A DNA stretch of 64,000 nucleotides from Lolium rigidum (GCF_022539505.1 NC_061513.1:175428017-175492016); one strand, 5' to 3'; shown: positions 53,891 to 64,000, counted from the first letter of the stretch. Numbers and translations: made by a program. Notes: generated by a model from the sequence alone, not told the origin.

Positions 53891-55902
53891 TGACCGGCCA
53901 ATAAATTGGCAAGCCCGGAGGTAGACTTCCGGTCAACCTTATCACCGGCCCAATCGGAATCCGAATAGCCAATGAGTTCAAAGGTTGACCCCTTTGGATA
54001 CCATAGCCCGAGAGTAGGAGTGAGAACAAGGTATCTTAGAATCCGTTTGACCGCCATTAAATGGCTCTCCTTGGGAGCGGATTGAAAACGAGCACACATC
54101 CCTACACTTAGCATGATATCCGGCCTAGAGGCACAAAGGTAGAGCAAGGATCCTATCATGGAGCGGTATACCTTTATGTCCACATCCTTCTCACCGTCAC
54201 ATGAGCCAAGTTTCCCCTTTACGGGCATGGGTGTCTTCATTGGGCTTGCATTGGTCATGTTGAATTTCTTGAGCATGTCCTTCACATACTTTTCTTGAGA
54301 GATGAAGGTGCCTTTTGCAAGTTGCCTCACTTGGAAGCCTAGGAAGAACTTCAACTCTCCCATCATGGACATCTCAAATTTCCTAGCCATCAATAGCTCA
54401 AAAGCTTTGTTATGATTGGGGTTAGTTCCACCAAAGATAATATCATCAACATATATTTGACATATAAATAAGCCACCCCCTTTAACCCGTTTGGTGAAAA
54501 GGGTGGAATCGACCGTACCCATGCAAAACCCATCATGTAGTAAGAAATCCCTAAGGAACTCATACCAAGCACGTGGAGCTTGCTTGAGACCGTAGAGTGC
54601 CTTATGGAGTAAATACACGTGGTTGGGTCGGCATGGGTCTTCGAAACCCGGGGGTTGAGTCACATATGCGGTTTCTTTTAGGGGACCATTCAAAAATGCA
54701 CTTTTCACATCCATTTGATATAGTTTGAAATTGTGGAAAGATGAAAATGCAAGCAAAAGACGAATAGCTTCAAGACGGGCTACCGGCGCAAAGGTATCCT
54801 CAAAATCCATACCTTCTATTTGGGCAAACCCTTGCGCCACTAACCTTGCTTTGTTTCGTATGACAATGCTATTCTCATCTTGCTTGTTCTTGAATACCCA
54901 TTTGGTCCCAATAACATTTATGCGATGATCCTTGTGTCTCTCAACTAGAGACCACACTTCATTACGAGTGAAACACTCCAATTCTTCTTGCATGGCAATT
55001 ACCCAATCCGGATCAACCAAGGCTTCATGTACCTTGAGTGGTTCAAAACTAGACACAAAAGCATGGTGTTGACAATAAGTGATAAGTAATGCATGGTGTC
55101 TACGAGTTACCACTCCTCTTGAAATGCTACCAAGGACTTGATCTACTTTCATGTCTCTTGCCCTTGTAGCGGCCTTGATCTTCCGAATGGTTCCTTCATG
55201 ATCAATGAATTCATCCCTTGCTAGTACTTGATCATGAGGGATCACTTGAGCTTGATCATGAGTTGTGGATGTCTCTTGATCATCATTATGGTCTTGCTCA
55301 GTGGAATGAGGACTTTCTTCTTGTTCTTCGGAATGTGACTCATCTTGAGTGGAGGATGGTTCTTGAGTTGCACTTGATGGTTCGGCTTGAGTTGAGCTAG
55401 GCTCCACTTGAGCCGTGCTTGATACTTCTACTCCATCATCTTGATCATCATTATGAACTTCCATGGGCCGGATGTGTCCAATACCCATATGCTTGATGGC
55501 ACTAGATGGATCATCATTATTACCTGCAACACATGGAACAACTTTCTCCACTTGGGAGCCATTATCCTCCAAGAACACCACGTCACAAGATACTTCAATA
55601 GTCCCAATGGACCGGTTGTAGTATCTATAGGCGTGAGAGTTCTCCGCATATCCAACAAATATGCCCTCTATGGTTCTAGTTTCAAATTTACCGAGCTTTC
55701 CTTTGTTGTTCTTAACAAGACATTTGCATCCAAAGACACGAATGTACATGACATTAGGCTTGTTACCTGTGAGAAGCTCGTATGGAGTTTTGTTATGGAG
55801 GGGACGGAGGAAGAGCCGGTTGGAGTAGTGGACAGCCGTAGAGATGGCTTCTCCCCAAAAGTTGTGGGGTGAGTTGAATTCACTCAACATGGTTCTTGCC
55901 AT
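53884..55902 (-). pseudogene. Copia integrase end, reverse transcriptase and start of RNase H
   Basis: A 672-codon open stretch. It opens with the C-terminal part of integrase ([44 protein letters not shown]), passes a low-complexity Ser/Gln/Glu-rich spacer (about 55230-55450), and then holds a full RT. The RT has [61 protein letters not shown] and the catalytic YVDDIIFGG. The tail EFMSM-like block [17 protein letters not shown] and YSDSDWAGD lead into RNase H. Frameshifts at both ends separate it from the rest of pol. The RT motifs point to the SIRE/Maximus group. Confidence 0.92.
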
Positions 55903-56819
55903 CTCAATGATATTCCGGTTCTTCCTTTAAACAACACCATTTTGTTGAGGGGTGTATGACGCCGAAACTCATGCCTGATGCCCTCATCATCGACAAACTC
56001 TTGCATGGTGTAGTTCTTGAACTCGGTGCCATTGTCGGTCCTAATCGCCTTGATCTCGGATTCATACATACGTTGAGCTTTCTTGGCGAAGGTGATGAAC
56101 TCTCTATAGTTATCGTCCTTAGACTTAAGGAGAAAGACCCAAGAGTATCTTGAGTAATCATCAACAATGACAAGTCCATACTTGCTCCCACCAAGAGTAT
56201 CATAATGTGATGGCCCAAAGAGATCCAAATGAAGGAGCTCCAAAGGCCTAGATGTGGTGACGATACTCTTGATAGGATGTTTCTTCTTGAGTTGCTTTCC
56301 GGCTACACATGCACTGCAAACACGATCTTTCTCAAAAGAAATGCCGGTTAGTCCCACAATGTGCTCACCCTTTAGGAGTTCAAGATTTCTCATGTTGACA
56401 TGACCAAGGCGGCGATGCCACAACCAACCTTCGTCATGCTTGGCCGCCATTAGACATGTGGAGGGAGAGGAGCTCTCTTTCGAGAGGTCAACCACGCAAA
56501 GGTTGTTCTCCACATATCCAACAAGGACCAATTTGAGATTGTCACTCCTAAAGACTTTCACACAATAATTAGTAAAATATGAATTATAACCGGCATCGGC
56601 AAGATGATATATAGAAAGCAAGTTATAGCCAAGGGATTCAACAAGCATGACCGTCTCTAGGCACAAGTCCTTAGAGATTGCCACCTTGCCATACCCAAGT
56701 ACTTTTCCCTTTGAGTTGTCACCAAAGGTGATGCTTGACTTCTTGTTGATGTCTTCAATGAATTTATCAAGCACACCTCTTCCTCCGGTCATATGATTTG
56801 TGCATCCACTATCAAACAC
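55884..56819 (-). pseudogene. Copia protease and integrase N-terminal and core
   Basis: The frame starts with the retropepsin site FDSGCTNHMTGG (Asp-Ser-Gly as usual in Copia) and SITFGDNSKGKVLGYG. The GAG-pre-integrase zinc finger follows (HRRLGHVNM...CSACVAGKQ), then the integrase core with LHLDLFGP and IRTDNGTEF. The third catalytic residue lies where a frameshift near 55930 disrupts the text ([12 protein letters not shown]). Protease would process the polyprotein and integrase would insert the cDNA. This copy is broken. Confidence 0.9.
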
Positions 56820-56854
56820 CCATTTTGGACCACCGGAGGAATACCCCTACAAAA

Positions 56855-57120
56855 TCAAGTAGAGGATTTAGGAACCCATCGATTAATGGGTTCCTTTGCA
56901 ATGGCAACAATATCTTTTGGTACCCAAATTGAGTACTCTCTATAAGCATAGCCATTATGAGGGCCAACATAGTTAGCATAAACATCACCATAATAATCAA
57001 CAAATAAAGCATAGTGATTGTTTGGCCCCGTGCGGTCACCACTAGTGGCTTTGCCCTTTGAGGCTTTGCCATCATTAGTGACCTTCTTGTTCTTATCTTG
57101 AGCGGGCTTCTCCTTCTTTT
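56855..57120 (-). pseudogene. Copia gag, C-terminal part
   Basis: Minus-strand text with a Lys-rich stretch (DKNKKVTNDGKASKGK), then NNHYALFVDYYGDVYANYVG and a stop at 56855-56857. It continues the gag that is cut at 63185, with the Tat-like element between. A zinc knuckle is not evident in the piece. Confidence 0.65.
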
Positions 57121-57125
57121 AGTTG
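57121..57125 (+). repeat. Target-site duplication, left copy (AGTTG)
   Basis: AGTTG directly before the LTR start at 57126 equals AGTTG at 63180-63184 directly after the second LTR. A perfect 5-bp duplication. Confidence 0.9.
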
Positions 57126-58291
57126 TGTTGACGTCAGAAACCCCCTGGCGGGCAGAGACGGGCAACACTGTAGAGCCGGGAACAACTAGGGTTTCGGCTG
57201 GCCCCAGTCCCTCTGAGCGACGGCCCGCAAAGCCTCCTGGTCGCACGCGCCGATGTTTATCACAAGGGCGTGCCACCTGACCTATACCTGGTCAGGAAGG
57301 TGTGGATGATGCCTCGCTTAGTTTCTGCGGGGCACACACGTAAACGTTAAATACGAGCCTCGATCGGCTCTCAGGTTATCCCGTGAATCGGCTCAAAGAG
57401 CCGATCCACCCATGATTCAGACGAGGTGTCCGAATATGGTGGTCCTGCTTGATCAAGGTAAAGCTAATGAGATCTACGACAATTTAGGGTTTTCACCGCA
57501 TAATCGGATCATCCTACTCAGGATTGGGCCTCGCGCTCGCGCACGGTGACCGTAAGCCGATCCTAGACAGGGCCTAAAAACCAACACGAGGTTGATCCCC
57601 GGAACATCCGTTCTAGGACTAGCAAACGCCACCCTACACGCCGCTGGATCCTCCGACCCCTTGTAAGGCCTAACTATTGCAGATATTAAACTAATCCTTG
57701 TAGAACAAGGATGCGGTCGTAACGGATCAGATCTACTAAACTATGATCAGCGGGGTGCCGCCCCTACACCCGAGATAGGTGTAAGGGCGGCAAGACATGC
57801 AAGGGTTGCACTACGAAAGCATGTAATATGAAGAACAATGCTAACCCTAACATGTCTAAGATAGCTACGTTGCTCGCCATCAAAAGGCTTCAGTACGAGC
57901 AACGCATGAACAACGTAGGCAGGCTTGTGCTGCCTAGATCGCAAGATGCGATCTAGGCAGCATGATGCTTACCGGTAGAACCCTCGAGACGAAGGAGTTG
58001 GCGATGCGCCGAGATTTGTTTGTGGTTGAACGTTGGTTGTTGTTTATTCCATAAACCCTAGATACATATTTATAGTCCAGCGGACTTTCTAATGTGGGGC
58101 GTGCACCAAACCGTGCACGGGTAAGATTCTAACTTCTAAACTAAGATGCGATCTAATATGTTACAGATACACGGGCAATTAAGCCCAACTTGGTATAAAA
58201 GGCCGATTCACGTATTTCTTCCATGTATATATTCTTCACGTCCATTTTGATCGCGGCCCACCTCTGACTCGGTCAAATTCTGGTGATAACA
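57126..58291 (-). repeat. 3' LTR of the Tat-like element
   Basis: On the minus strand it begins TGTTATCACCAGAATTTG at 58291 and ends GACGTCAACA at 57126, 1,166 bases. It differs from the other LTR by a few substitutions and small indels. Confidence 0.9.
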
Positions 58292-58302
58292 CATGCCCCC
58301 CT
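58292..58302 (-). other. Polypurine tract of the Tat-like element
   Basis: The minus strand reads AGGGGGGCATG immediately before the 3' LTR. It is a purine run at the expected place for the plus-strand primer. Confidence 0.65.
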
Positions 58303-58427
58303 GGTTTTGGAAATGACATTTCCAAAATCATTACGTTCTTTCTCGTTGGGTCATGTCGTGGCAGAACCGTTGCAGTATCCGTCATCATGATGCCCTGCCT
58401 TCTCAACTTCTCCGCGTGACCTGGCAG

Positions 58428-58445
58428 TTTTTTTTTTTTTTTTTT
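58428..58445 (+). repeat. Run of 18 T
   Basis: A homopolymer of 18 T inside the element, about 130 bases upstream of the antisense ORF. Such a run is unstable and length may vary between reads. Confidence 0.8.
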
Positions 58446-58500
58446 AGGCACCACTTCCTCGGAAACTGCTGTGGCATTGAACTTCCACTATATCCCCTTT

Positions 58501-58507
58501 TATTTAA
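58501..58507 (+). promoter_or_regulatory. TATA-like box before the antisense ORF
   Basis: CCTTTTATTTAACCGCTCC lies 68 bases before the ATG at 58575 and could serve as a core promoter for plus-strand transcription inside the element. No other support. Confidence 0.35.
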
Positions 58508-58574
58508 CCGCTCCGCACAGTTATATTCCTGCATCTTCTTCGCATTAGCACTCCAAAAGCCCTCCCGTGCCACC

Positions 58575-59091
58575 ATGTCCTCTTCCTCCTCTCGCTTCAT
58601 CGGATCTTTCCGCCCGGTCCTCTTCTTCTCGCGAGCCGACGCCGGAGCCGAACCCGGCGGAGGTCCACGCAGCGAACACCCATCGCGCCATTGCGGCCGG
58701 GGAGGAGTCTAGCCATGACTTTTCCCTTTGGTCAGAGGACGACAAGTCCTTGACCGACGGGGAAAGCGACCTCCGCTTCCTCGTCGATGGGACAGCGGAG
58801 GAGGAGAGCGACTACGATCGCTTCTCCTGCGACTTCTCCTCTCCCGAGGAGGAGGAGGAGGAAGAAGAAGAGGAGGAGGAGGACGACACCTCCTCCGACG
58901 AGCCCCCGGCCAAGCGGTTCTGCCCCTGGCCGGGAAACCTCAGCGACTTCGACAATGATGATGACGACGCTGACGAAGAAGACGAGGACAACGAAAGCCC
59001 GGTCGGCGGCCATTGGAGCGACGACGAGCCTGCCGGGAGTAGCGCCGACGGTGGTGACGACGGCGACGGCGAGGGCAGCGACGGCCCATAG
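58575..59091 (+). pseudogene. Antisense acidic ORF (aORF) of the Tat-like element
   Basis: The ATG at 58575 in the strong context GCCACCATGT opens a frame (MSSSSSRFIG) that stops at 58712. The overlapping frame continues to 59091 with a long acidic protein: SLWSEDDKSLTDGESD, a run of about a dozen Glu, PPAKRFCPWPGN, and many Asp/Glu to the end. A one-base shift near 58620-58640 seems to separate start and body. Extra ORFs on the antisense strand between pol and 3' LTR are known for Tat-lineage Gypsy elements such as Grande, Ogre and Retand; their role is unknown. The acidic stretches and a basic PPAKRF motif suggest a nuclear protein, which is inference. Confidence 0.55.
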
Positions 59092-60312
59092 ATAGGACAT
59101 CTAGCATAGGACCAGTAGCAGTAGGTGGGGCCATGTATCCCCTAGTGCTTCCTTTTGGGAGAAATCGGCTCCTTATGTAAGAAATCAATCAATGAAGAAC
59201 TTTCCCCAATTCGATTTTGCCGATTTCCTTCAGGACAATTTAGCCGATTGTCCTTTGTATGGATCCTGCCGATTCGTCCCCTTTGCCAATGCGTAACGAG
59301 CCGATAGCAACGCATCGGTCCTTCGACATTTACCCTTCCATTCTTCAACTGATGATTCTCTTTCCGGTAGATACTGTGGGACTTCCAAGAGAGCCCTTAA
59401 ATTTCTCCCACCGGTTTCAGCGATCCTTCTTAGCGAGCGCTCATCATTTTGTGAAGAAGGTTGCAACGGAGATCGGCCGATGGTACCCCAATCGGTTCCT
59501 CAATAGAGCATCTACCAGGCCTGTTGCCCCCCGAGTCTCAGCCAAGACAGAACAGAGACGAGGATACGCCAATTAGCCGTATGGACCTGGGCTTGATTAT
59601 GCCTGAGGGAGCCTTTTACGCAGAACCAACCGATTTGAGCATAAATCGGCTTCCCAAGGCAGAGAGCCTTCAAGGGGAGCTGCCCCCCGAGCTTCTTCAG
59701 TTCTTCCTGTACCCTGCCGGCTAGATCGGCTCCTTTCCTTTGGTGGACCTCATGCAATCCATCCTTGACCCGATCTGCGCGTCCAGGCTGCTCTTGGCAT
59801 TGCTCTTGAAGAGAGGATCTGAGCCCTTAAACTACTCCATTAAAAATCTCCCTTTGTGCTCCATTGACCCTCTGATCGTAACAGTTACTCCTCTTGAGTC
59901 GATGGCCGCATCGGCTTTTATATCCTTAAGTCGATGTCTGCTGCATCGGCTGTGTCCGAAAACTTTCGAATTTTCAGAATTTTGTTTTTTTTACGGCCGA
60001 CTAGTGCATCGGCCCCCATATTCCAATACCCATCACCAAAGGATGAGACGCTTCTATTGCATATCCTCGTGTTCTATCCACCTGGGTGCCCCCCCCCCGA
60101 GCCGATTCTGTCAAGAGAATTGATGGTATCGGCTCCGTTGGATAACATGTTGATCCCAGGCAGAATGGTGGGTGAGGATAATTTTGGCCGATCGCTAGAA
60201 TCGGCCTCCCATTGCTTTCTTGGTGAAGGTTTTGTGATGTCCCTTCACAAATCTTTTGGGGCCGATCACAAGGATCGGTCTCGCCACGTTTATCCATCGA
60301 CATTTGCTTTTG
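59092..60312 (-). other. Non-coding remnant in place of pol
   Basis: Where RT, RNase H and integrase would be expected, I find no pol motif on either strand. The text is rich in CGATTC/GAATCGGC words (for example ATCGGCTCC, CCGATTTG, AGCCGATTC), repeated more than a dozen times. The short ORFs at 59230-60303 do not resemble any family. Confidence 0.55.
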
Positions 60313-60874
60313 TTACACGGTCAGGCCGGTGGATAAGACCAGCCTAACTCCGTTCTTTGTCACGTCGATGCGCTCACAGTCGTCCAAATTGATACCTGAG
60401 AGCGGCTCTTGGCCCGATGTCTCCCAAATGTCCATGCCGGCCGTTGAAACCTCGACTGAATCATCTGCACGGACGACTTCAACTTCATCTCCATCCCACT
60501 GTATCAGGCATTGGTGCATCGTGGATGGAATGCAACAGTTGGCGTGGATCCAATCCCTCCCTAGTAGGACAGCGTAGGTACTCTTGCTGTCGACGATAAA
60601 GAACGTCGTAGGGACAGTTTTTCTTCCTACGGTCGGATCCACATTCGGAACACCTTGCGCGTCGGATGCTTGGCCATTGAAATCGCTCAATGTTACGTTG
60701 GTCTTGATCGAGATCCGAGCTAGAGCGTCCCAACCGACGTAGCATGGAGTATGGCATAATGTTGACTGCCGCTCCGGTGTCTACCAACATCTTGTTGACG
60801 AGGCTGCCCATTGATGTAGCCTCGCAAGTACGGGGCCTTCGGATGCTCGTAACTTCTTTCTTTTGGCTTCTCAA
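60313..60874 (-). pseudogene. Retropepsin (protease) of the Tat-like element
   Basis: Two overlapping minus-strand frames give a Gypsy aspartic protease. The catalytic site is MLVDTGAAVNIMPYSML (Asp-Thr-Gly kept) near 60770. After a frameshift near 60690 the flap and distal part follow, with TTFFIVDSKSTYAVLLGRDW (the ILGRDW-type helix) and IHANCCIPSTMHQCLIQWDG. The stop is at 60313. The catalytic triad is intact, but the frame is not. Confidence 0.85.
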
Positions 60875-61949
60875 AGATGACCGGCCGTGGGCCGCAGATC
60901 TAATTGCGCCACAGGTGCTTCATACAATTTTGGAGCGCTAAACTCCGTTGGAAGAATGAAGACCATGTTTGTGCCAGCCGATGTATCATCATCGGCTTTC
61001 CTCTGCTTGGGGCGCCACTCTTTTCTTTGTGGCCGACCCTCTTCATCCAGGGTTCGCCGGATTTTGGCGGCCAGATCAGGCCGTGCCTTTCTTAGCGTGC
61101 GCGAGTACAATCTTTCAGCTTCTTCCAACCCACGCGGACGCTGAACCCTTCGCTTTGGGAACGGCTGAGCCCATCAGGGCACCACCTGGGCCGATGATAT
61201 TTATCTTCTTCATCATCGTCCTCTAGTTCCTCGAGATCTTCCACCCGAGTGGACTCAGCGTGCTTGTTCCGAGGTGGGAGAGGCCCTAGACGCTCGAACA
61301 CGGACACGATAGCGGCATCCTTCTTCCTTTGTTTGCATTCTGGGCAGTTCTCGATCGTTGGCAATCGGCTCATTCCTGAGTCCCAGCAATGTTTGAAGAA
61401 CGGACAGTCCCAGTGCCTATCCATGTTACCCTGCCCCCTTGACCTTCCTTCAGCGCGACGATTGTACCCGTCGTCGCTTCTATCATGCTGACGGTACCTC
61501 CTGACCTCTGCATCAGACCGACAATTCCTTTCATCATCTACGTCGTAGTGCCGACGTCGGTCGTGATGCTGCTCATATTTGTGGAGGAGGTGCTCGGAGA
61601 GTGGACGCTGATACCGCCTGTCATCATCTTGGGGCCGGTCGCGTGGATCGGCCCCCTCTTCATCGTTGCCACGGGAGTGGCTGCTTTCTGCTTCGTCTTT
61701 GCCACGGCGGCTTGCAAGCCCTGCCATGTTGACACCAAAGGAGAACCTTGGCTGGCCTATGGAGTGGCTGAGATCCACCATGTTGACGCCAGGCGACGGA
61801 CTTGAGTCTCTACCGAGCTTGATATCGTGCGGCCGGGTCTCCTCAGAGGAGCCGATGAGTTCGGCTTTGAGGGTTGCCTTGATCTCGTCATGTTTCCTTT
61901 TGAGCTCCCCGGGCAGATCCGCGTACGTGACCGGAGTGTCTTCCGCCAT
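60871..61949 (-). pseudogene. Gag-like region of the Tat-like element
   Basis: ATG at 61949 (minus) starts MAEDTPVTYADLPGELKRKH. A Ser/Arg-rich and Asp/Arg-rich stretch (RPLSEHLLHKYEQHHDRRRH) and a Cys/His motif follow (CPFFKHCWDSGMSRLPTIEN then CPEC), known from gag of Triticeae Gypsy elements. After frameshift near 61100 the text goes on with EEAERLYSRTLRKARPDLAA and NMVFILPTEF, leading to the protease. The part usually called the gag core is shortened. An upstream GTG gives a longer frame, but it would start in the primer-binding site. Confidence 0.7.
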
Positions 61950-61987
61950 CTCGGATGTAGATGGCGATGTCGTGGATGTCGTCGACT

Positions 61988-62005
61988 GTCCCACCGGGCG
62001 TGCCA
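61988..62005 (-). other. Primer-binding site of the Tat-like element
   Basis: The minus strand reads TGGCACGCCCGGTGGGAC, five bases inside the 5' LTR. A primer-binding site of this kind is common in cereal Gypsy elements. Confidence 0.75.
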
Positions 62006-62010
62006 GAATG

Positions 62011-63179
62011 TGTTGACGTCAGAAACCCCCTGGCGTGCGAGACGGGCAACACCGTAGAGCCGGGAACAACTAGGGCTGCGGCCGGCCCCGGTCCCTCCGA
62101 GCGACGGCCCGCAAAGCCTCCTGGTCGCACGCGCCGATGTTTATCACAAGGGCGTGCCACCCGACCTATACCTGGTCGGGAAGGTGTGGATGATGCCTCG
62201 CTTAGTTTCTCGCGAGGCACACACGTAAACGTTAAATACGAGCCTCGATCGGCTCTCGGGTTATCCCGTGAATCGGCTCAAAGAGCCGATCCACCCATGA
62301 TTCGGACGAGGTGTCCGAATATGGTGGTCCTGCTTGATCAAGGTAAAGCTAATGAGATCTACGACGATTTAGGGTTTTCACCGCATAATCGGATCATCCT
62401 ACTCGGGATTGGGCCTCGCGCTCGCGCACGGTGACCGTAAGCCGATCCTAGACAGGGCCTAAAAACCAACACGAGGTTGATCCCCGGAACATCCGTTCTA
62501 GGACTAGCAAACGCCACCCTACACGCCGCTGGATCCTCCGACCCCTTGTAAGGCCTAACTATTGCAGATATTAAACTAATCCTTGTAGAACAAGGATGCA
62601 ATCGTAACGGATCAGATCTACTAAACTATGATCAAGCGGGGTGCCGCCCCTACACCTGAGATAGGTGTAAGGGCGGCAAGACATGCAAGGGTTGCACTAC
62701 GAAAGCATGTAATATGAAGAACAATGCTAACCCTAACATGTCTAAGATAGCTACGTTGCTCGCCATAAAAAAGGCTTCAGTACGAGCAACGCATGAACAA
62801 CGTAGGCAGGCTTGTGCTGCCTAGATCGCAAGATGCGATCTAGGCAGCATGATGCTTACCGGTAGAACCCTCGAGACGAAGGAGTTGGCGATGCGCCGAG
62901 ATTTGTTTGTGGTTGAACGTTGGTTGTTGTTTATTCCATAAACCCTAGATACATATTTATAGTCCAGACGGACTTTCTAATGTGGGGCGTGCACCAAACC
63001 GTGCACGGGTAAGATTCTAACTTCTAAACTAAGATGCGATCTAATATGTTACAGATACACGGGCAATTAAGCCCAACTTGGTATAAAAGGCCGATTCACG
63101 TATTTCTTCCATGTATATATTCTTCACGTCCATTTTGATCGCGGCCCACCTCTGACTCGGTCAAATTCTGGTGATAACA
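62011..63179 (-). repeat. 5' LTR of the Tat-like element
   Basis: 1,169 bases, begins TGTTATCACCAGAATTTG at 63179 on the minus strand. It matches the LTR at 57126-58291 almost entirely. The internal palindrome CTAGATCGCAAGATGCGATCTAG-like region near 62820-62845 is found in both LTRs. The ORF shadows here are not genes. Confidence 0.9.
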
Positions 63180-63184
63180 AGTTG
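63180..63184 (+). repeat. Target-site duplication, right copy (AGTTG)
   Basis: Same as 57121-57125. Confidence 0.9.
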
Positions 63185-63969
63185 TTCTTCTTGTAGGACT
63201 TGGGAGTATATCCAAGTCCAAACTTTTGATTGTTTGACCTTTGCTTACTCAAGAGGTCATCCAATCCCATCTTGTTCTTGGCGGTGGTGAACTTTGCAAG
63301 TTCCTTTGTTAACCTAACATTTTCCTCAAGAATAGATGCTTGCTCACAAGAAGATTCATTAGGATGATAGTCGAGACCATATTTGGTCACCAAGGATTCA
63401 AGATATGCATTGGTCTCAACATGCAAAGAGAGTTCCTCTTGTAAACGAACATGTTCCTCAACAAGCTTAGCATGCTCACTAGTAAAAGAAGTGGAGGAAC
63501 TAGCAAGCTTTTCAACAACAATGGGATCCTTCATTGATCCAAGAGCCTTTATGTAGGTTTCTTGGAGTAGGTCATGGTTCTCTCCAAGTTTCTTGAGCTC
63601 ATCCTTAACAAGCTTGTTAGCTCTTTCAAGGTGGTCAAGATCCCTAGTGAGAGAAGCATGAGCAACTTCAAGCTCCTCCTTTGAGGCATTGAGCTCTTGA
63701 GTCAATGATTGAGCCCTATCAATAGTTTCTAGGTCCTTAACTTTATCAAGTTCATAAGTTTCAATTTGTTGCTTAAGGCCTTGAGATATGCACCTTTCGG
63801 TTTTTAGCTCTTGTCTTAGGAGATTGAATCTCCGTTCTTTTTCATCCAATTGATATTCTAATTCCTCAATGGACTCATCCTTTTCTTTGAGAGAGTCCAT
63901 CAAGAAATCAAACTTGACAAGAGCTTCACCACGAACGGTGCATCTAACATTGTAAAGTTCCTTAAGCAC
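63185..63969 (-). pseudogene. Copia gag with long coiled coil, N-terminal side cut by the window edge
   Basis: A continuous minus-strand frame with heptad-like Leu spacing over more than 200 residues (ESIEELEYQLDEKERRFN, HLERANKLVKDELKKLGEN, KLVEEHVRLQEELSLHVET, EENVRLTKELAKF). It then ends KFGLGYTPKSYKKNN at the Tat-like insertion. A long coiled-coil gag is a trait of the SIRE/Maximus lineage. The frame is open to the right edge, so the gag start lies outside. The first methionine seen (63969) is internal. Confidence 0.8.
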
Positions 63970-64000
63970 AATTAATTCTTCTTGATTTTCATTCTCATCA

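Larger units (their letters stand above)
57126..63179 (-). mobile_element. Complete Tat-like Ty3/gypsy element, non-autonomous, 6.05 kb
   Basis: LTRs at 57126-58291 and 62011-63179, perfect TSD, primer-binding site at 61988-62005 and polypurine tract at 58292-58302. The element strand is minus. On that strand only gag and protease remnants are found (60313-61949). RT, RNase H and integrase are missing. Near the 3' LTR an acidic ORF lies on the opposite strand (58575-59091), an arrangement known for Tat-lineage elements. LTRs are almost the same, so the insertion is recent. Confidence 0.85.
46549..64000 (-). mobile_element. SIRE/Maximus-type Copia retrotransposon, interrupted by two nested elements
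   Basis: Minus-strand Copia pieces occur at 63185-64000 (gag), 53557-57120 (end of gag, protease, integrase, RT, most of RNase H) and 46549-46882 (last codons and 3' region). They join in order when the elements at 46883-53556 and 57126-63179 are removed. A long coiled-coil gag and RT motifs fit the SIRE/Maximus lineage. Both LTRs lie outside the window or in the gap. Confidence 0.85.

Noticed and set aside
57720..57960. Palindromic stretch near TAGATCGCAAGATGCGATC as a possible independent element
   Set aside because: It occurs in the same place in both LTRs of the Tat-like element (also about 62825-62845), so it is part of the LTR.
61666..62434. Plus-strand ORFs of 116-157 codons
   Set aside because: Opposite the gag-like region and in the 5' LTR; compositional.
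1..64000. tRNA, rRNA, CRISPR or bacterial-type operons
   Set aside because: None seen. The content is eukaryotic nuclear DNA; repeats are transposon-derived.

Overview
The window is nuclear DNA of a large-genome grass, most likely a pooid (Triticeae, oat or ryegrass type). The grounds are the repeat content (BARE/Angela-like and SIRE/Maximus-like Copia LTRs, chromovirus, Athila-like and Tat-like Gypsy elements, L1-type LINEs, Stowaway MITEs, CACTA ends), the GC-rich grass codon usage of the few genes, and a plant spliced gene. It is a repeat-dominated contig with four host loci: one spliced gene for a 200-aa plant protein of unknown function (11251-12994, +), two tau-class glutathione S-transferase genes in direct tandem (21321-22022 and 26507-27214, both -), and a PLS-type PPR gene broken by one in-frame stop (35742-37361, +).

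Layout. 1-9689 is a stack of LTRs: a minus-strand element of a family called here the TGATACG family (28-1728) sits in a BARE/Angela-type LTR (1729-2950, -), which sits in an older TGATACG LTR (2951-3648, +), which sits in the integrase of a chromovirus (3649-4247, +) that ends in a 4.26-kb LTR (4295-8552); a SIRE/Maximus-like LTR follows (8553-9689). 9690-10470 is an old LTR remnant. 11251-12994 is the spliced gene. 15175-20221 is a decayed L1-type LINE (-), meeting a LINE 3' fragment of opposite strand (20222-20815). 21321-27588 holds the two GST copies, separated by a LINE RNase H fragment, a CACTA end and a Stowaway MITE. 27711-29729 is a PIF/Harbinger-like fold-back element with TAA duplications. 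29730-35741 is low-information sequence with LINE and LTR remnants and one very clean 67-bp retro-insertion. The PPR pseudogene is followed by a LINE fragment (38370-39450) and the 5' end of a Gypsy element (39451-41228).

The right third (41229-64000) is one large nest. A minus-strand TGATACG element (41229-46448) runs into a 100-N assembly gap. To the right of the gap lies a minus-strand SIRE/Maximus-type Copia element (46549 to the window edge). It was interrupted twice: by a complete plus-strand TGATACG element (46883-53556), and by a complete minus-strand Tat-like Gypsy element (57126-63179) flanked by a perfect 5-bp duplication.

The most interesting signals are: (a) two TGATACG elements with the same LTRs and untranslated regions but apparently unrelated coding cassettes; (b) three copies of the polypurine-tract motif in that family plus a perfect hairpin; (c) the Tat-like element, which keeps only gag and protease on its own strand but carries an acidic ORF on the antisense strand with its own TATA-like box. 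Family names are assigned by recognition of sequence features, not by database search; percentages were not computed.
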